This document shows positions 9,300 to 17,030 of a DNA stretch of 64,000 nt, one piece after another (positions within the stretch are counted from its first letter, which is position 1; the number at the start of each line of letters is the position of its first letter). The position numbers were made by a program, and so were the translations under genes. The notes under the pieces are model-generated. The model was given only the letters and a program-made list of their open reading frames with translations. It had not been told where the DNA came from and made no database searches. The DNA comes from CBDFKB01 sp965248715 (lineage in GTDB: Bacteria; Pseudomonadota; Alphaproteobacteria; Rhizobiales; Rhizobiaceae), in NCBI GenBank assembly GCA_965248715.1, contig CBDFKB010000008.1, forward strand, positions 806,001 through 870,000, written 5' to 3'.

Positions 9300-9989
9300 A
9301 TGACCGCAGGCAAACCGCGTGAAACCGACCTTTATGATCCGGTAAAGCAAATGCTTGTTGGCCAAGGCTATGAGGTAAAGGGTGAAATCGGTGCAGCCGA
9401 CATTGTCGCCGTGCGCGACGAGGAGCAACCGGTCATTGTCGAACTAAAGACCGGGTTCTCGCTCACCTTGTTCCACCAGGCCATCGACCGTCAAAACCTC
9501 ACTGAGGCGGTTTATATCGCCGTGCCACGGGGAACCGGTACGCAGTTCCGCAAATCATTGGCGGCAAACAAATCGCTTTGTCGACGGCTTGGCCTGGGCC
9601 TGATCACCGTGCGCATGAAAGACAGTTTCGTGGAGCTCCATCTCGACCCGGCGCCCTATCGTCCACGACTGTCGGTGATCCGCAAGGAACGCTTACTGCT
9701 GGAATTTGCCCGCCGGGTCGGCGATCCCAATGCCGGTGGAACAACTCGAAAAAAGCTAATGACCGCATACCGCCAGGATGCGCTACGCTGCCTCAGCACG
9801 CTCAACAATAACGGCCCGACCAAAGCGTCGCTGGTAGCCGCTGAAACTGCGGTCGAAAACGCCCGCCGGCTGATGGCGGACGATCATTATGGATGGTTCG
9901 AGCGTGTAAAGACCGGCATCTACACGATCACGCCAAAGGGGAAAGCGGCTGTACGCGAATTTGCAAAAGAAATCGGGGAACTAAATTGA
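9300..9989 (+). CDS. DUF2161 protein, PD-(D/E)XK nuclease-like
   Basis: A 229-residue protein of the DUF2161 family. The N-terminal part reads like a restriction-endonuclease-type core: GAADIVAV (acidic residue at the end of a strand), then PVIVELK (the E-x-K element) around residues 42-60. The C-terminal part has a helix-turn-helix flavour ending in TPKGKAAVREF. It is cytosolic, with no signal peptide or membrane segment. Its place between an acyl-CoA dehydrogenase and an acyl-CoA ligase, with 10-bp and overlapping junctions, makes it part of the transcript, yet it has no obvious metabolic role. Function unknown. Confidence 0.75.
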   Translation: MTAGKPRETDLYDPVKQMLVGQGYEVKGEIGAADIVAVRDEEQPVIVELKTGFSLTLFHQAIDRQNLTEAVYIAVPRGTGTQFRKSLAANKSLCRRLGLGLITVRMKDSFVELHLDPAPYRPRLSVIRKERLLLEFARRVGDPNAGGTTRKKLMTAYRQDALRCLSTLNNNGPTKASLVAAETAVENARRLMADDHYGWFERVKTGIYTITPKGKAAVREFAKEIGELN

Positions 9990-12091
9990 GTCAAGCCGAC
10001 CTCTCGCGCCTATTGCGGCCGAAATCGATCGCCTTTATCGGCGGCAACCAGATGGCCGGGCCGATCCGCACCTGCCGACGCGGCAGTTTTACCGGCGACA
10101 TTTGGCTGGTAAATCCGACCCACGAGGCGATTGAGGGCATCAAATGTGTGCCATCGGTCGAGGAGTTGCCCCACGCGCCGGATGCGGCGGTGGTCGGCGT
10201 TTCTCCTGCGCGTTCGATCGGCGTTGTCGCTTCCCTTGCCGCGATCGGTGCCGGCGGTGCGGTTGTCATTTCGTCGGGTTTTGCCGAATTGGGCGAAGAC
10301 GGCGCGGCCAGGCAGCAAGAACTCAAAGTAGCGGCCGGCGCCATGCCGGTGCTCGGGCCCAACTGCATGGGCATCTTAAACCAGTTTGACGGCGCTGCCG
10401 TGTGGGCCGACGACAACCATCTAGAACGGATCGATGGCTTCGGCGCGGCTATCATCTCGCAAAGCGGCGCGCTATCGATGGGGTTCACCAACAATGAAGA
10501 GGCGTTTCCGCTTGGCTATGCGATCAGTACCGGCAACCAGGCGGTCACCGACATGGCTGATTGCATTCTCGGCGTTCTCGCAGATGAACGGGTGCGCGCA
10601 ATCGGCCTTTATGTCGAGGGCATCAATGATGGCGAAGCACTTGGCCGCGCCTGCTGGCAGGCAATGGCAAAAGATGTGCCAGTAGTGGCATTAAAAGGCG
10701 GCGACCAGGCCGAAGGGGCACGGGTCGCGCTCAGCCATACCGCATCGATGATGCTGGAACGGGATCTGTGGGAAGCGTTTTGTGTTCGCTATGGCGTCGT
10801 CGAGGTTTCCTCGCCCAAGGCGCTGGTAGAAGCCCTGAAACTGCTAACGGTCGCCGGCACTGCCAACGGCAATCGGCTGGCGCTGATTTCCTATTCCGGT
10901 GGGTTGAACGGGCTTGCCGCCACCCGCGCCGGGCCGCTTGGCCTCCAATTGCCGGCCCCCGACCCTGAAAAAGTGGCGGCGCTGAGCGCGATCTTGCCGC
11001 AAACAGCGGTAGTCGCCAACCCTTTTGACTTGAACGTTCCGTTCCGCGCTAAGTCCGGGATATCGCTGCAAGATACACAGGTGATTTCAAAGATATTGAC
11101 TGATTTCTGCGCCGGCCTGGCTGACCAGATGGTGTTTTTTATCGATATCCCGAAACCGGGGATCGACGGTCTGGATGCGATCTGGCGGGATTCGATTATC
11201 GGCATGCCGCAGATTGCCAAGCAGCTAGGAATTCCGTGCGCGGTCGCTGGTATTTTGCCGCAGGGTCTCGATGTTGGTTTTCGCAAATGGCTGATGGAAA
11301 ATGGCGTCGCCGCGCTGTGCGGATATGCAGAGACTATGGAGGCGTTGGCACTCAGTGCGAAACTCGGCGCGCTGAAGGCAAGCTTGCTTGGGGCAGAGCC
11401 GCCGGCCCGCTTGTTTGCCGGCAAGAATGCCCAACCGGCACAAATATTAGACGAGGCGACAGCGAAACAGATGCTGGCCCAACATGGCCTTACGACGCCG
11501 ATCTTCGAGGCTGTGCCGCTTGATGAAGCTGGTGAGGTGGCGGAGCGGATCGGCTATCCGGTAGCGGTCAAGGTTTTGAGCACTACGATCACCCACAAGG
11601 CTAGGGTCGGCGGTGTCAAACTTAATCTCAACAACAAGCGTGAAGTCGAACAGGCAATCGATCAAATTGCCTGTGACGTGGCAAATTTTGCAAACGGTGC
11701 GGTGGTCAAAAATGTGCTGGTTGAGCGCATGGTCGACGGTTCGGCGAGGGAAATCATCATCGGCATCAAGCGGCATCCGGCGATGGGGCTGGCGATGATG
11801 TTGGGCCAGGGCGGCGGCAATGTGGAACGGTTGGCAAACTACCAGACCTTGTTGCTGCCGTTGACGGCCAATGCAATCGAAGAAGCGCTGGCAAACCTTG
11901 GTCTTGAAGACAACCGGGCATTGCGCGGCGCCATGAATGCGGTGGCAAGTTTTGCCAAAGCAGAATGCAAGCACTTGGTCACTCTCGATGTCAATCCGGT
12001 GATGTTGACCGGGGATGGCCGGGCGATCGCCGCCGACGCGCTGATCATCTTTGGCCAAGAATGCGAAGGACATAGCGATGCCAGCCATTGA
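9986..12091 (+). CDS. Acyl-CoA synthetase, ADP-forming (acetate-CoA ligase family)
   Basis: A 701-residue enzyme in the domain order of NDP-forming acyl-CoA ligases: CoA-binding Rossmann domain (starting RPKSIAFIGG), succinyl-CoA-ligase-like domains with SQSGALSMGF and LSHTASM, and a C-terminal ATP-grasp domain (IGYPVAVKVLS onwards). It would activate a carboxylate with ATP and CoA. In this operon it probably replaces CaiC or BcoA for crotonobetaine or gamma-butyrobetaine. The preferred start is the TTG at 9986, overlapping the upstream TGA and preceded by GGGGA. Upstream codons only shadow the previous gene. Confidence 0.85.
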   Translation: MSQADLSRLLRPKSIAFIGGNQMAGPIRTCRRGSFTGDIWLVNPTHEAIEGIKCVPSVEELPHAPDAAVVGVSPARSIGVVASLAAIGAGGAVVISSGFAELGEDGAARQQELKVAAGAMPVLGPNCMGILNQFDGAAVWADDNHLERIDGFGAAIISQSGALSMGFTNNEEAFPLGYAISTGNQAVTDMADCILGVLADERVRAIGLYVEGINDGEALGRACWQAMAKDVPVVALKGGDQAEGARVALSHTASMMLERDLWEAFCVRYGVVEVSSPKALVEALKLLTVAGTANGNRLALISYSGGLNGLAATRAGPLGLQLPAPDPEKVAALSAILPQTAVVANPFDLNVPFRAKSGISLQDTQVISKILTDFCAGLADQMVFFIDIPKPGIDGLDAIWRDSIIGMPQIAKQLGIPCAVAGILPQGLDVGFRKWLMENGVAALCGYAETMEALALSAKLGALKASLLGAEPPARLFAGKNAQPAQILDEATAKQMLAQHGLTTPIFEAVPLDEAGEVAERIGYPVAVKVLSTTITHKARVGGVKLNLNNKREVEQAIDQIACDVANFANGAVVKNVLVERMVDGSAREIIIGIKRHPAMGLAMMLGQGGGNVERLANYQTLLLPLTANAIEEALANLGLEDNRALRGAMNAVASFAKAECKHLVTLDVNPVMLTGDGRAIAADALIIFGQECEGHSDASH

Positions 12092-13031
12092 CCATATCGG
12101 CCTCACCGGACCCAGCTTCGATGCCGATATCGAGCGCGGCAAAATTCGTGAGTTTGCCCGTGCGATGGCCGCACCCTTGCCCGAATTTACCACCGGCAAT
12201 AACCCGGTGATCCCGGCGACTTTCCTGGTCAGCGTGCCCTACACTTGGGGCTATACGTTGGAGCGCCCGCGCGGCACGGTGTTCGAGAAAGTCGATCATG
12301 ATTTGGCGGTATCGATCCATGCCGAAGAAGCGTTCGAATTTTATGGCGCAATGTTGCGTGCCGGTGACCGATTGGTCGTTCACTCGGCAATCGAGGATGT
12401 GCGCGAAAAGATTGGCCGCACTGGCGGCGCCATGACATTTTTGGTGGTGCGCACGGAATACCACGATCGCGATGGCGCTTTGCGCGCGAGCCAACATTCG
12501 ACCAGTGTTACCACCGAACGGCCCGATGAAAATGACGGCATGCAACCCCCAAGCTATGTGCCGGATTACCCAGGCCGCGAGCCGGCGAGCCCGTTTGCTT
12601 CGATACAAAGGGCGCGCTGGCAGGACTTAAATGAGGGTAGTTCGCCTGGGCCAGTGGCCACCGGCCCACTGGCGATGCGCGACATAGTGGCGTTTCAAGG
12701 GGTGGTCGGTGAGGATGACCCGCTGCACTATGATGACAAATGGGCAAAAGCACGCGGTTATCCAGGGCCGTTTGCGCTGGGCATGCAACAGGCAAGCTGG
12801 ATGGCCGCTTATGCCGCTCATTGGCTGGCGCCGGAAACCGTGCGCAGCTTCAAGGTACGGTTTCGCGACATGTGCTGGCCAGGCGACAAATTGGTGTATC
12901 AGGGCACGGTCACCGGCACCGACCCTGCGACCCGCCAGGTGGAATTGCATTTGACCTGCCGGCGCGAAAACGGCGATCTGATCAACGAAGCCTGGATGAA
13001 ATATGACTTCAACTTTGAAAGTGGAGATTAA
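12078..13031 (+). CDS. MaoC-like (R)-specific dehydratase, two hot-dog domains
   Basis: A 317-residue protein with an N-terminal FAS1-like dehydratase hot-dog (about residues 8-150) and a C-terminal MaoC-like hot-dog (about 180-310, with FQGVVGEDDPLHYDDKWA and GPFALGMQQASW). Such proteins hydrate enoyl-CoA esters or dehydrate 3-hydroxyacyl-CoA esters. The ATG at 12078 overlaps the end of the ligase gene by 14 bp, indicating translational coupling. In this operon it may act on a betaine-type CoA ester alongside the CaiD-like enzyme, perhaps with different stereochemistry. The substrate is inferred only. Confidence 0.75.
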   Translation: MPAIDHIGLTGPSFDADIERGKIREFARAMAAPLPEFTTGNNPVIPATFLVSVPYTWGYTLERPRGTVFEKVDHDLAVSIHAEEAFEFYGAMLRAGDRLVVHSAIEDVREKIGRTGGAMTFLVVRTEYHDRDGALRASQHSTSVTTERPDENDGMQPPSYVPDYPGREPASPFASIQRARWQDLNEGSSPGPVATGPLAMRDIVAFQGVVGEDDPLHYDDKWAKARGYPGPFALGMQQASWMAAYAAHWLAPETVRSFKVRFRDMCWPGDKLVYQGTVTGTDPATRQVELHLTCRRENGDLINEAWMKYDFNFESGD

Positions 13032-13036
13032 GGGCG

Positions 13037-13831
13037 ATGGATTATCTCGACCAACCGCCGGTGCGCGCGGTGGTGACCGGCCAGGTGCTGGAAGTAACCC
13101 TGGACCGGCCCAAAGCCAACGCGATCGATTTGGCGACCAGCCGCGTGATGGGCGAGGTTTTCCAAAAGTTTCGGGACGATGATGAAATCCGGGTGGCGGT
13201 TTTGACCGGGGCCGGTGAGAAATTCTTCTGTCCGGGCTGGGATCTAAAGGCCGCCGCCGACGGTGATGCGGTGGATGGCGACTATGGGGTCGGCGGGTTC
13301 GGCGGATTGCAGGAATTGCGCGACCTCAACAAGCCAGTGATTTGTGCGGTCAACGGCATATGCTGTGGTGGCGGGCTGGAAGTAGCACTTTCCGCCGATT
13401 TGATCCTGGCCGCTGAACACGCCACCTTCGCGCTGCCGGAAATCCGCTCCGGCACGGTTGCCGATGCCGCTTCGTGCCGGCTGCCGAAACGCATTCCCTA
13501 TCACATCGCCATGGAGATGCTGTTGACCGGGCGTTGGTTGGACGCGGCCGAGGCGCACCGTTGGGGCTTCGTCAATGAAATTGTCGCAGCCGATCAATTG
13601 ATGGCGCGGGCGCGGGAGTTGGCAGCCACCTTGGCGTCCGGCCCGCCCCTGGTCTACGCAGCAATCAAAGAGATTGTGCGCGAAGCCGAAGACAGCAAGT
13701 TTCAAGATATCCTCAACCGCATCACCAAACGGCAATTGCCCACGGTCGACCGCCTATACGCCAGCGAAGACCAACTGGAAGGGGCAAAGGCGTTTGCCGA
13801 AAAACGCGATCCGGTTTGGAAGGGGAAGTAG
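13037..13831 (+). CDS. caiD: Carnitinyl-CoA dehydratase-like enoyl-CoA hydratase (CaiD)
   Basis: A 264-residue crotonase-family protein with unusually close motif agreement to CaiD: LDRPKANAID, GAGEKFF then GWDLKAAA, GGFGGL, KPVICAVNG, GGGLEVALSADL with the active-site glutamate, and the C-terminal EKRDPVWKGK. CaiD interconverts L-carnitinyl-CoA and crotonobetainyl-CoA. It starts 5 bp after the upstream stop and is the last gene of the operon. It links the CoA-ester branch to the carnitine dehydrogenase branch. Confidence in the substrate is higher than for the other CoA enzymes of the island. Confidence 0.85.
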   Translation: MDYLDQPPVRAVVTGQVLEVTLDRPKANAIDLATSRVMGEVFQKFRDDDEIRVAVLTGAGEKFFCPGWDLKAAADGDAVDGDYGVGGFGGLQELRDLNKPVICAVNGICCGGGLEVALSADLILAAEHATFALPEIRSGTVADAASCRLPKRIPYHIAMEMLLTGRWLDAAEAHRWGFVNEIVAADQLMARARELAATLASGPPLVYAAIKEIVREAEDSKFQDILNRITKRQLPTVDRLYASEDQLEGAKAFAEKRDPVWKGK

Positions 13832-13987
13832 GGGGTTAGTGCGGCGGGTATTGTCCGAAGGGGGATATGCGTGACAGCGCCTGTTGTCGGGTTAGTAGAT
13901 CGAGGCGGAATCGCTGGCAGAAGCAGTTACAAATTTCGCGCAAAGTTCATTGTGGAATGTAAAACAGAACCATATATCTTACTGGGA

Positions 13988-14007
13988 AGTATGATTTGTA
14001 TCATACT
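13988..14007. promoter_or_regulatory. Perfect 8+8 palindrome upstream of the ParD-like antitoxin gene
   Basis: AGTATGAT and its exact complement ATCATACT are separated by TTGT, 38 bp upstream of the antitoxin start codon. TATGAT follows at about 14024-14029 as a possible -10 box. Ribbon-helix-helix antitoxins usually bind such palindromes to repress their own operon, so this is the likely operator. Confidence 0.6.
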
Positions 14008-14044
14008 ACCGTCATATGAATTGCTATGATGAAGGGGTCATATA

Positions 14045-14311
14045 ATGGCGATGATGCGAAAAACAATCACCATTCCCGATGCGATGGAAGAATGGGTCAA
14101 GGCTCAGATCAATAGTGGACGCTATGGCAATGACAGCGAATATTTTCGTGATCTAATTCGACGCGATCAGGATCGACGATCTGGCGAGCGTGAATTGCCT
14201 GCCTTGATTGATGAGGGGTTCAATAGCGGTATCAGCGATAAAAATGCTGAAGAAATAGGGCAAGGCGTTCTTAAGCGTCTGAGAGATAATGGACAGCTAC
14301 CAACTCGGTGA
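14045..14311 (+). CDS. ParD-like ribbon-helix-helix antitoxin, no ParE partner
   Basis: An 88-residue protein. The N-terminal TITIPDAMEEWVKAQ and the following GRYGNDSEYFRDLIRR are the ribbon-helix-helix DNA-binding core of ParD/CopG antitoxins. The C-terminal tail (LPALIDEGFNSGIS) is the part that normally grips a ParE toxin. No ParE-like gene follows; the next gene, 28 bp on, encodes a HigB-type toxin that has its own HigA. It is therefore either an orphan antitoxin or a third component. The region is visibly more AT-rich than the carnitine operon, which suggests acquired DNA. Confidence 0.85.
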   Translation: MAMMRKTITIPDAMEEWVKAQINSGRYGNDSEYFRDLIRRDQDRRSGERELPALIDEGFNSGISDKNAEEIGQGVLKRLRDNGQLPTR

Positions 14312-14329
14312 AATGAAACTTTGAATTAG

Positions 14330-14347
14330 TGTACATTTTATGGTACA
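14330..14347. promoter_or_regulatory. Inverted repeat TGTAC-N8-GTACA at the start of higB
   Basis: TGTAC (14330-14334) and GTACA (14343-14347) flank 8 bp and overlap the first possible higB start codon at 14340. A HigA-type repressor could bind here. The site supports the second ATG (14355) as the real higB start. It is inferred from symmetry and position. Confidence 0.4.
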
Positions 14348-14354
14348 TGTTGCC

Positions 14355-14705
14355 ATGGATGATCCAAAGCGATTACCAGCACAGTTTTTTGAATCTAGCA
14401 CTGGCCGTGTTCCTGTGCGGGAATGGCTGCTTTCTCTTTCGCCAGAAGATAGAAAGATCATTGGTGATGACATTAGAACGGCTGAATTTGGTTGGCCTGT
14501 AGGTATGCCGCTCTGTCGTTCAATGAAGGGACACAAAGGACTTTGGGAGATCAGAAGCAATCTTTCCAATGGTCGTATCGCCCGTGTGTTTTTCTGTGTC
14601 TATGAGAGTGCAATGGTGCTTCTGCATGGCTTCGTCAAGAAAACCCAAAAGACCCCAGACAAAGAACTGAATATTGCTTCAAAACGCATGAGAGGCTTGA
14701 CATGA
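14355..14705 (+). CDS. higB: HigB-type toxin (phage-derived Gp49-like family)
   Basis: A 116-residue RelE-superfamily mRNA interferase of the Gp49-like family. Typical segments are GRVPVREWLLSL near the N-terminus, LCRSMKGHKGLWEIRSN in the middle and RIARVFFCVYE followed by LLHGFVKKTQKTP towards the end. It is predicted to cleave ribosome-bound mRNA when free of HigA. Its stop overlaps the higA start (ATGA at 14702-14705), the usual toxin-first arrangement. Either ATG 14340 or 14355 could be the start; 14355 leaves the palindrome outside the gene. Confidence 0.85.
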   Translation: MDDPKRLPAQFFESSTGRVPVREWLLSLSPEDRKIIGDDIRTAEFGWPVGMPLCRSMKGHKGLWEIRSNLSNGRIARVFFCVYESAMVLLHGFVKKTQKTPDKELNIASKRMRGLT

Positions 14706-14995
14706 CCAAAGATATTGAAATTGGAAAAACTGGGCAGCTCTTCGAAGATTTTTTGCGTGAGCAAGGCACTTATGAGGAAACAACAGAATGCGCCATTAAG
14801 CGGGTGATTGCGTTTCAGCTTGCCCAAGCTATGAAAGAAAATGGCATTTCCAAAGTGGCAATGGCCGAACGCTTGAAAACGAGCCGCTCCCAACTGGACC
14901 GCCTGCTTGACCCCAGCAACGGCAATGTTACGCTTGGAACACTGGCCCGTGCCGCCGAGGCAATCGGCAGATCAATCAAGCTGGAATTGGTTTAA
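14702..14995 (+). CDS. higA: HigA-type antitoxin, XRE family
   Basis: A 97-residue protein with a helix-turn-helix of the Cro/C1 type in its second half: FQLAQAMKENGISKVAMAERL, then SRSQLDRLLDPSNGNVTLGTL. The N-terminal region (EDFLREQGTYEE) is the toxin-binding extension common in HigA partners of Gp49-like toxins. Overlap with higB by ATGA indicates coupled translation. It probably represses its own promoter, perhaps through the palindrome at 14330-14347. Confidence 0.85.
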   Translation: MTKDIEIGKTGQLFEDFLREQGTYEETTECAIKRVIAFQLAQAMKENGISKVAMAERLKTSRSQLDRLLDPSNGNVTLGTLARAAEAIGRSIKLELV

Positions 14996-15012
14996 CTGGC
15001 GCAAAAAGGGAG

Positions 15013-15113
15013 CAGACCGTGTGGAAACACCTTTTGAGATGACCAATTTAATATTGCGGCTGTTTATTTTCAGATATTGACCTTCATGCAAGATTTCAAT
15101 TGTCATGATTACC
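15013..15113. mobile_element. Truncated left end of the IS1182-like element
   Basis: About 100 bp starting CAGACCGTGTGGAAAC are almost identical to 61878-61983, the end of the complete IS in this window. The only clear difference is loss of one copy of a GATTTC tandem repeat. The similarity fades after GATTAC. No right-hand inverted repeat is found downstream. It is therefore a solo or deleted IS end, next to the toxin-antitoxin genes. Confidence 0.85.
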
Positions 15114-15293
15114 CGAACATCGCGCTGCATTTGGCTTCTTACCGAACCAACCGATTTGCCGCCAGCAAATAGGCTAAAATCGGCGCAGCCCACTTGACCA
15201 TACCTACCCAAGGGTATGGGGATGCGCGCCGCTTCGTGATCATGACGCAAAATCGCTCCTTCGCAATGACTGCCAATCCCTCTGGACTTTTAT

Positions 15294-15321
15294 GGTAAAT
15301 AGGAATAAAATCCTATTTACC
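15294..15321. promoter_or_regulatory. Perfect 11-bp inverted repeat upstream of the DnaA-C-like gene
   Basis: GGTAAATAGGA and TCCTATTTACC are exact complements separated by ATAAAA, ending 16 bp before the ATG at 15337. No run of T follows, so an operator or mRNA-leader hairpin is more likely than a terminator. Confidence 0.55.
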
Positions 15322-15336
15322 AGTTGGAGTTCGTGT

Positions 15337-15759
15337 ATGAGTGTGTTTGGGATCAGCACCCGGGTAGGTGAATGTGCGGTATATTCGCGAACCGCCGAGC
15401 TCAATCACAAGGCTCGTGATCAATCTTGTTCCCGCGCTGAATGCCGTTTGGTTTGCGTGCTTGTCAGCGAATTCTACCAGGTCGCCCTGACCGATATGTT
15501 GTCAATGACCCGGCATTCCGCCATTGCCGCAAACGCCCGTCACATTGCTATGTATCTAGCGCATACCCGGTTGTCGGTGCGCATGGAGGACGTCGCCACG
15601 TTCTTTCGTCGCCATCGCACAGCGGTTCGCCATGCCTGCGCCAAGATCGAGGACAATCGGGACGATCGCAACATCGACCAGTCAATTTCCCGTCTTGAAA
15701 TTCTCATCGACGCAGCAATCGAGATGCGTCTTTCGGCCTATTTCGACAATTCCAGATGA
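15337..15759 (+). CDS. DnaA domain IV-like helix-turn-helix protein
   Basis: A 140-residue protein. Residues about 65-120 resemble the DNA-binding domain IV of DnaA: ANARHIAMYLAH, a recognition region FFRRHRTAVRHACAKIE, and a trailing helix. The AAA+ ATPase domain of real DnaA is absent, so it cannot initiate replication as DnaA does. Genes of this type occur in Hyphomicrobiales beside DUF6456 and sufE, as here. GGAG at 15326-15329 precedes the ATG at 15337. It probably acts as a transcription factor; the targets are unknown. Confidence 0.75.
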   Translation: MSVFGISTRVGECAVYSRTAELNHKARDQSCSRAECRLVCVLVSEFYQVALTDMLSMTRHSAIAANARHIAMYLAHTRLSVRMEDVATFFRRHRTAVRHACAKIEDNRDDRNIDQSISRLEILIDAAIEMRLSAYFDNSR

Positions 15760-15771
15760 ACAGGAGGCAGC

Positions 15772-16584
15772 ATGAAATCCGATGCCAGCATATCGGTTCA
15801 ATCGACCCGCAGGATCCTCACATTTTTGCGCCGCGGTGACAAAGCGCGGTTTGTTGAAGGACCTGAAGATCAGGTCAAGCTTGTTGCTGACGGCAAGGCC
15901 AGCATTACGGTCGCCCGATGTGACATTGTACGGCTGGCGCGCGAGGAGTTGGTTTCTTGCGAACGGAGCACGGCGCGGATTACGGCGACCGGTCGCAGCC
16001 ATCTAAAGCGCCTGATCTGCGCAGCCGACCCGTTTGCGGAGCAACACCGCATCACCTGTCCGATGCCGGTTTTGGGCCGGGAGGGCGCTGATATGCTCCC
16101 GGTCAACCAATGTGAGTCCCCCCTGGCGCGGCTGTTTTTGCGCAAGGGGTCAAAGGGCAGGGGATATCTAGACGAGGTCGAATTTAGGGCCGGGGAGAGA
16201 TTTCGCGTCGAATTCGAACGCGCCTGCATGATGCCGAAAACCACCGCTAACTGGGATGTAACCGCGCAAACCGGACGTAAAGTCCGCCATATGACAACCG
16301 ACATGTCTTGTGGCGCCATCGATGCCCGCAAGCGGCTCGATCGGGTCTATGAATGCATAGGCCCTGATCTTTGGGGATTGTTGATCGACGTTTGCTGCTT
16401 TCTCAAAGGCCTGGAGAGTGTGGAGCATGAGCGCCAATGGCCGCAACGATCAGCCAAGCTTGTGTTGAAAACCGGCCTGGCGCTTCTGGCTGGGCATTAT
16501 GGGATGCGCGACAATGCCTCGCCATATACGGCAAACCGAACCCGCCATTGGGGATCAGGCGATTATCGCCCGCAAATCAGGTGA
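15772..16584 (+). CDS. DUF6456 domain protein
   Basis: A 270-residue cytosolic protein. Residues 1-85 look like a winged-helix or HTH region (VARCDIVRLAREELV...TATGRSHLKRL). The C-terminal DUF6456 region (about 110-265) contains QCESPLARLF, then AGERFRVEFERA, and later CCFLKGLESVEHERQWP and AKLVLKTGLALLAGHYG. It starts 12 bp after the DnaA-C-like gene and is probably co-transcribed with it. Its role is unknown, but the pairing is conserved in rhizobia next to sufE. A DNA-binding function is plausible. Confidence 0.75.
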   Translation: MKSDASISVQSTRRILTFLRRGDKARFVEGPEDQVKLVADGKASITVARCDIVRLAREELVSCERSTARITATGRSHLKRLICAADPFAEQHRITCPMPVLGREGADMLPVNQCESPLARLFLRKGSKGRGYLDEVEFRAGERFRVEFERACMMPKTTANWDVTAQTGRKVRHMTTDMSCGAIDARKRLDRVYECIGPDLWGLLIDVCCFLKGLESVEHERQWPQRSAKLVLKTGLALLAGHYGMRDNASPYTANRTRHWGSGDYRPQIR

Positions 16585-16604
16585 CCGTCAATCGACCATG
16601 CCGG

Positions 16605-17030
16605 TCACGCCGCCGGCAATGCGTTTGAAGCTTGGTTGCGGATCCATCCGACCATGGAATGCAGGCCGTTGGAACGCTGTGGGGTGATGTGTTCGCGCAA
16701 TCCCAGCCGGTCGAAAATACCGTCGGCATCCGCGTCTACGATTTCGCTGGCCCGCTTGTTGGAAAATATCGCGAACACCACTGCCACCAGCCCACGGACA
16801 ATATGGGCGTCGGAATCACCATGAAAAACCATGACCGGGTCGTGGTCCGTCGATCGCTCGACCGTAATCCAGACCTGGCTAACACAACCGCGAACCTTGT
16901 TCTCGGCGGTTTTTTCCAAATTCGATAGCGCCGGCAACCGGTTTCCCAGTTCAATAAGGTATTTATATCGATCGCTCCAATCGTCAAGGAACTCGAAATC
17001 GGCAACAATCTCATCAATTTCTGATTGCAC
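16605..17030 (-). CDS. sufE: Cysteine desulfurase sulfur acceptor SufE
   Basis: A 141-residue SufE. The acceptor cysteine is C49 in VRGCVSQVW, where it takes persulfide sulfur from SufS for Fe-S cluster assembly. The N-terminal IVADFEFLDDWSDRYKYLIELG is the family signature region. The start is a GTG at 17030, chosen because it gives the normal N-terminus. It converges on the DUF6456 gene with a 20-bp gap. Confidence 0.92.
   Translation of the reverse strand: MQSEIDEIVADFEFLDDWSDRYKYLIELGNRLPALSNLEKTAENKVRGCVSQVWITVERSTDHDPVMVFHGDSDAHIVRGLVAVVFAIFSNKRASEIVDADADGIFDRLGLREHITPQRSNGLHSMVGWIRNQASNALPAA

Larger units (their letters stand above)
14996..15336. other. Gene-free interval after higBA
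   Basis: No credible gene is present. The first part (15013-15113) is a truncated IS end, annotated separately. 15114-15290 contains a short inverted repeat (CCATACC/GGTATGG around 15200) but nothing else recognisable. The last part carries the perfect palindrome at 15294-15321, upstream of the DnaA-C-like gene. Confidence 0.6.

Noticed and set aside
15337..15759. The DnaA-like gene as dnaA, with a nearby replication origin
   Set aside because: The ATPase domain is absent, no cluster of DnaA boxes is seen, and the neighbours are not those of an origin.
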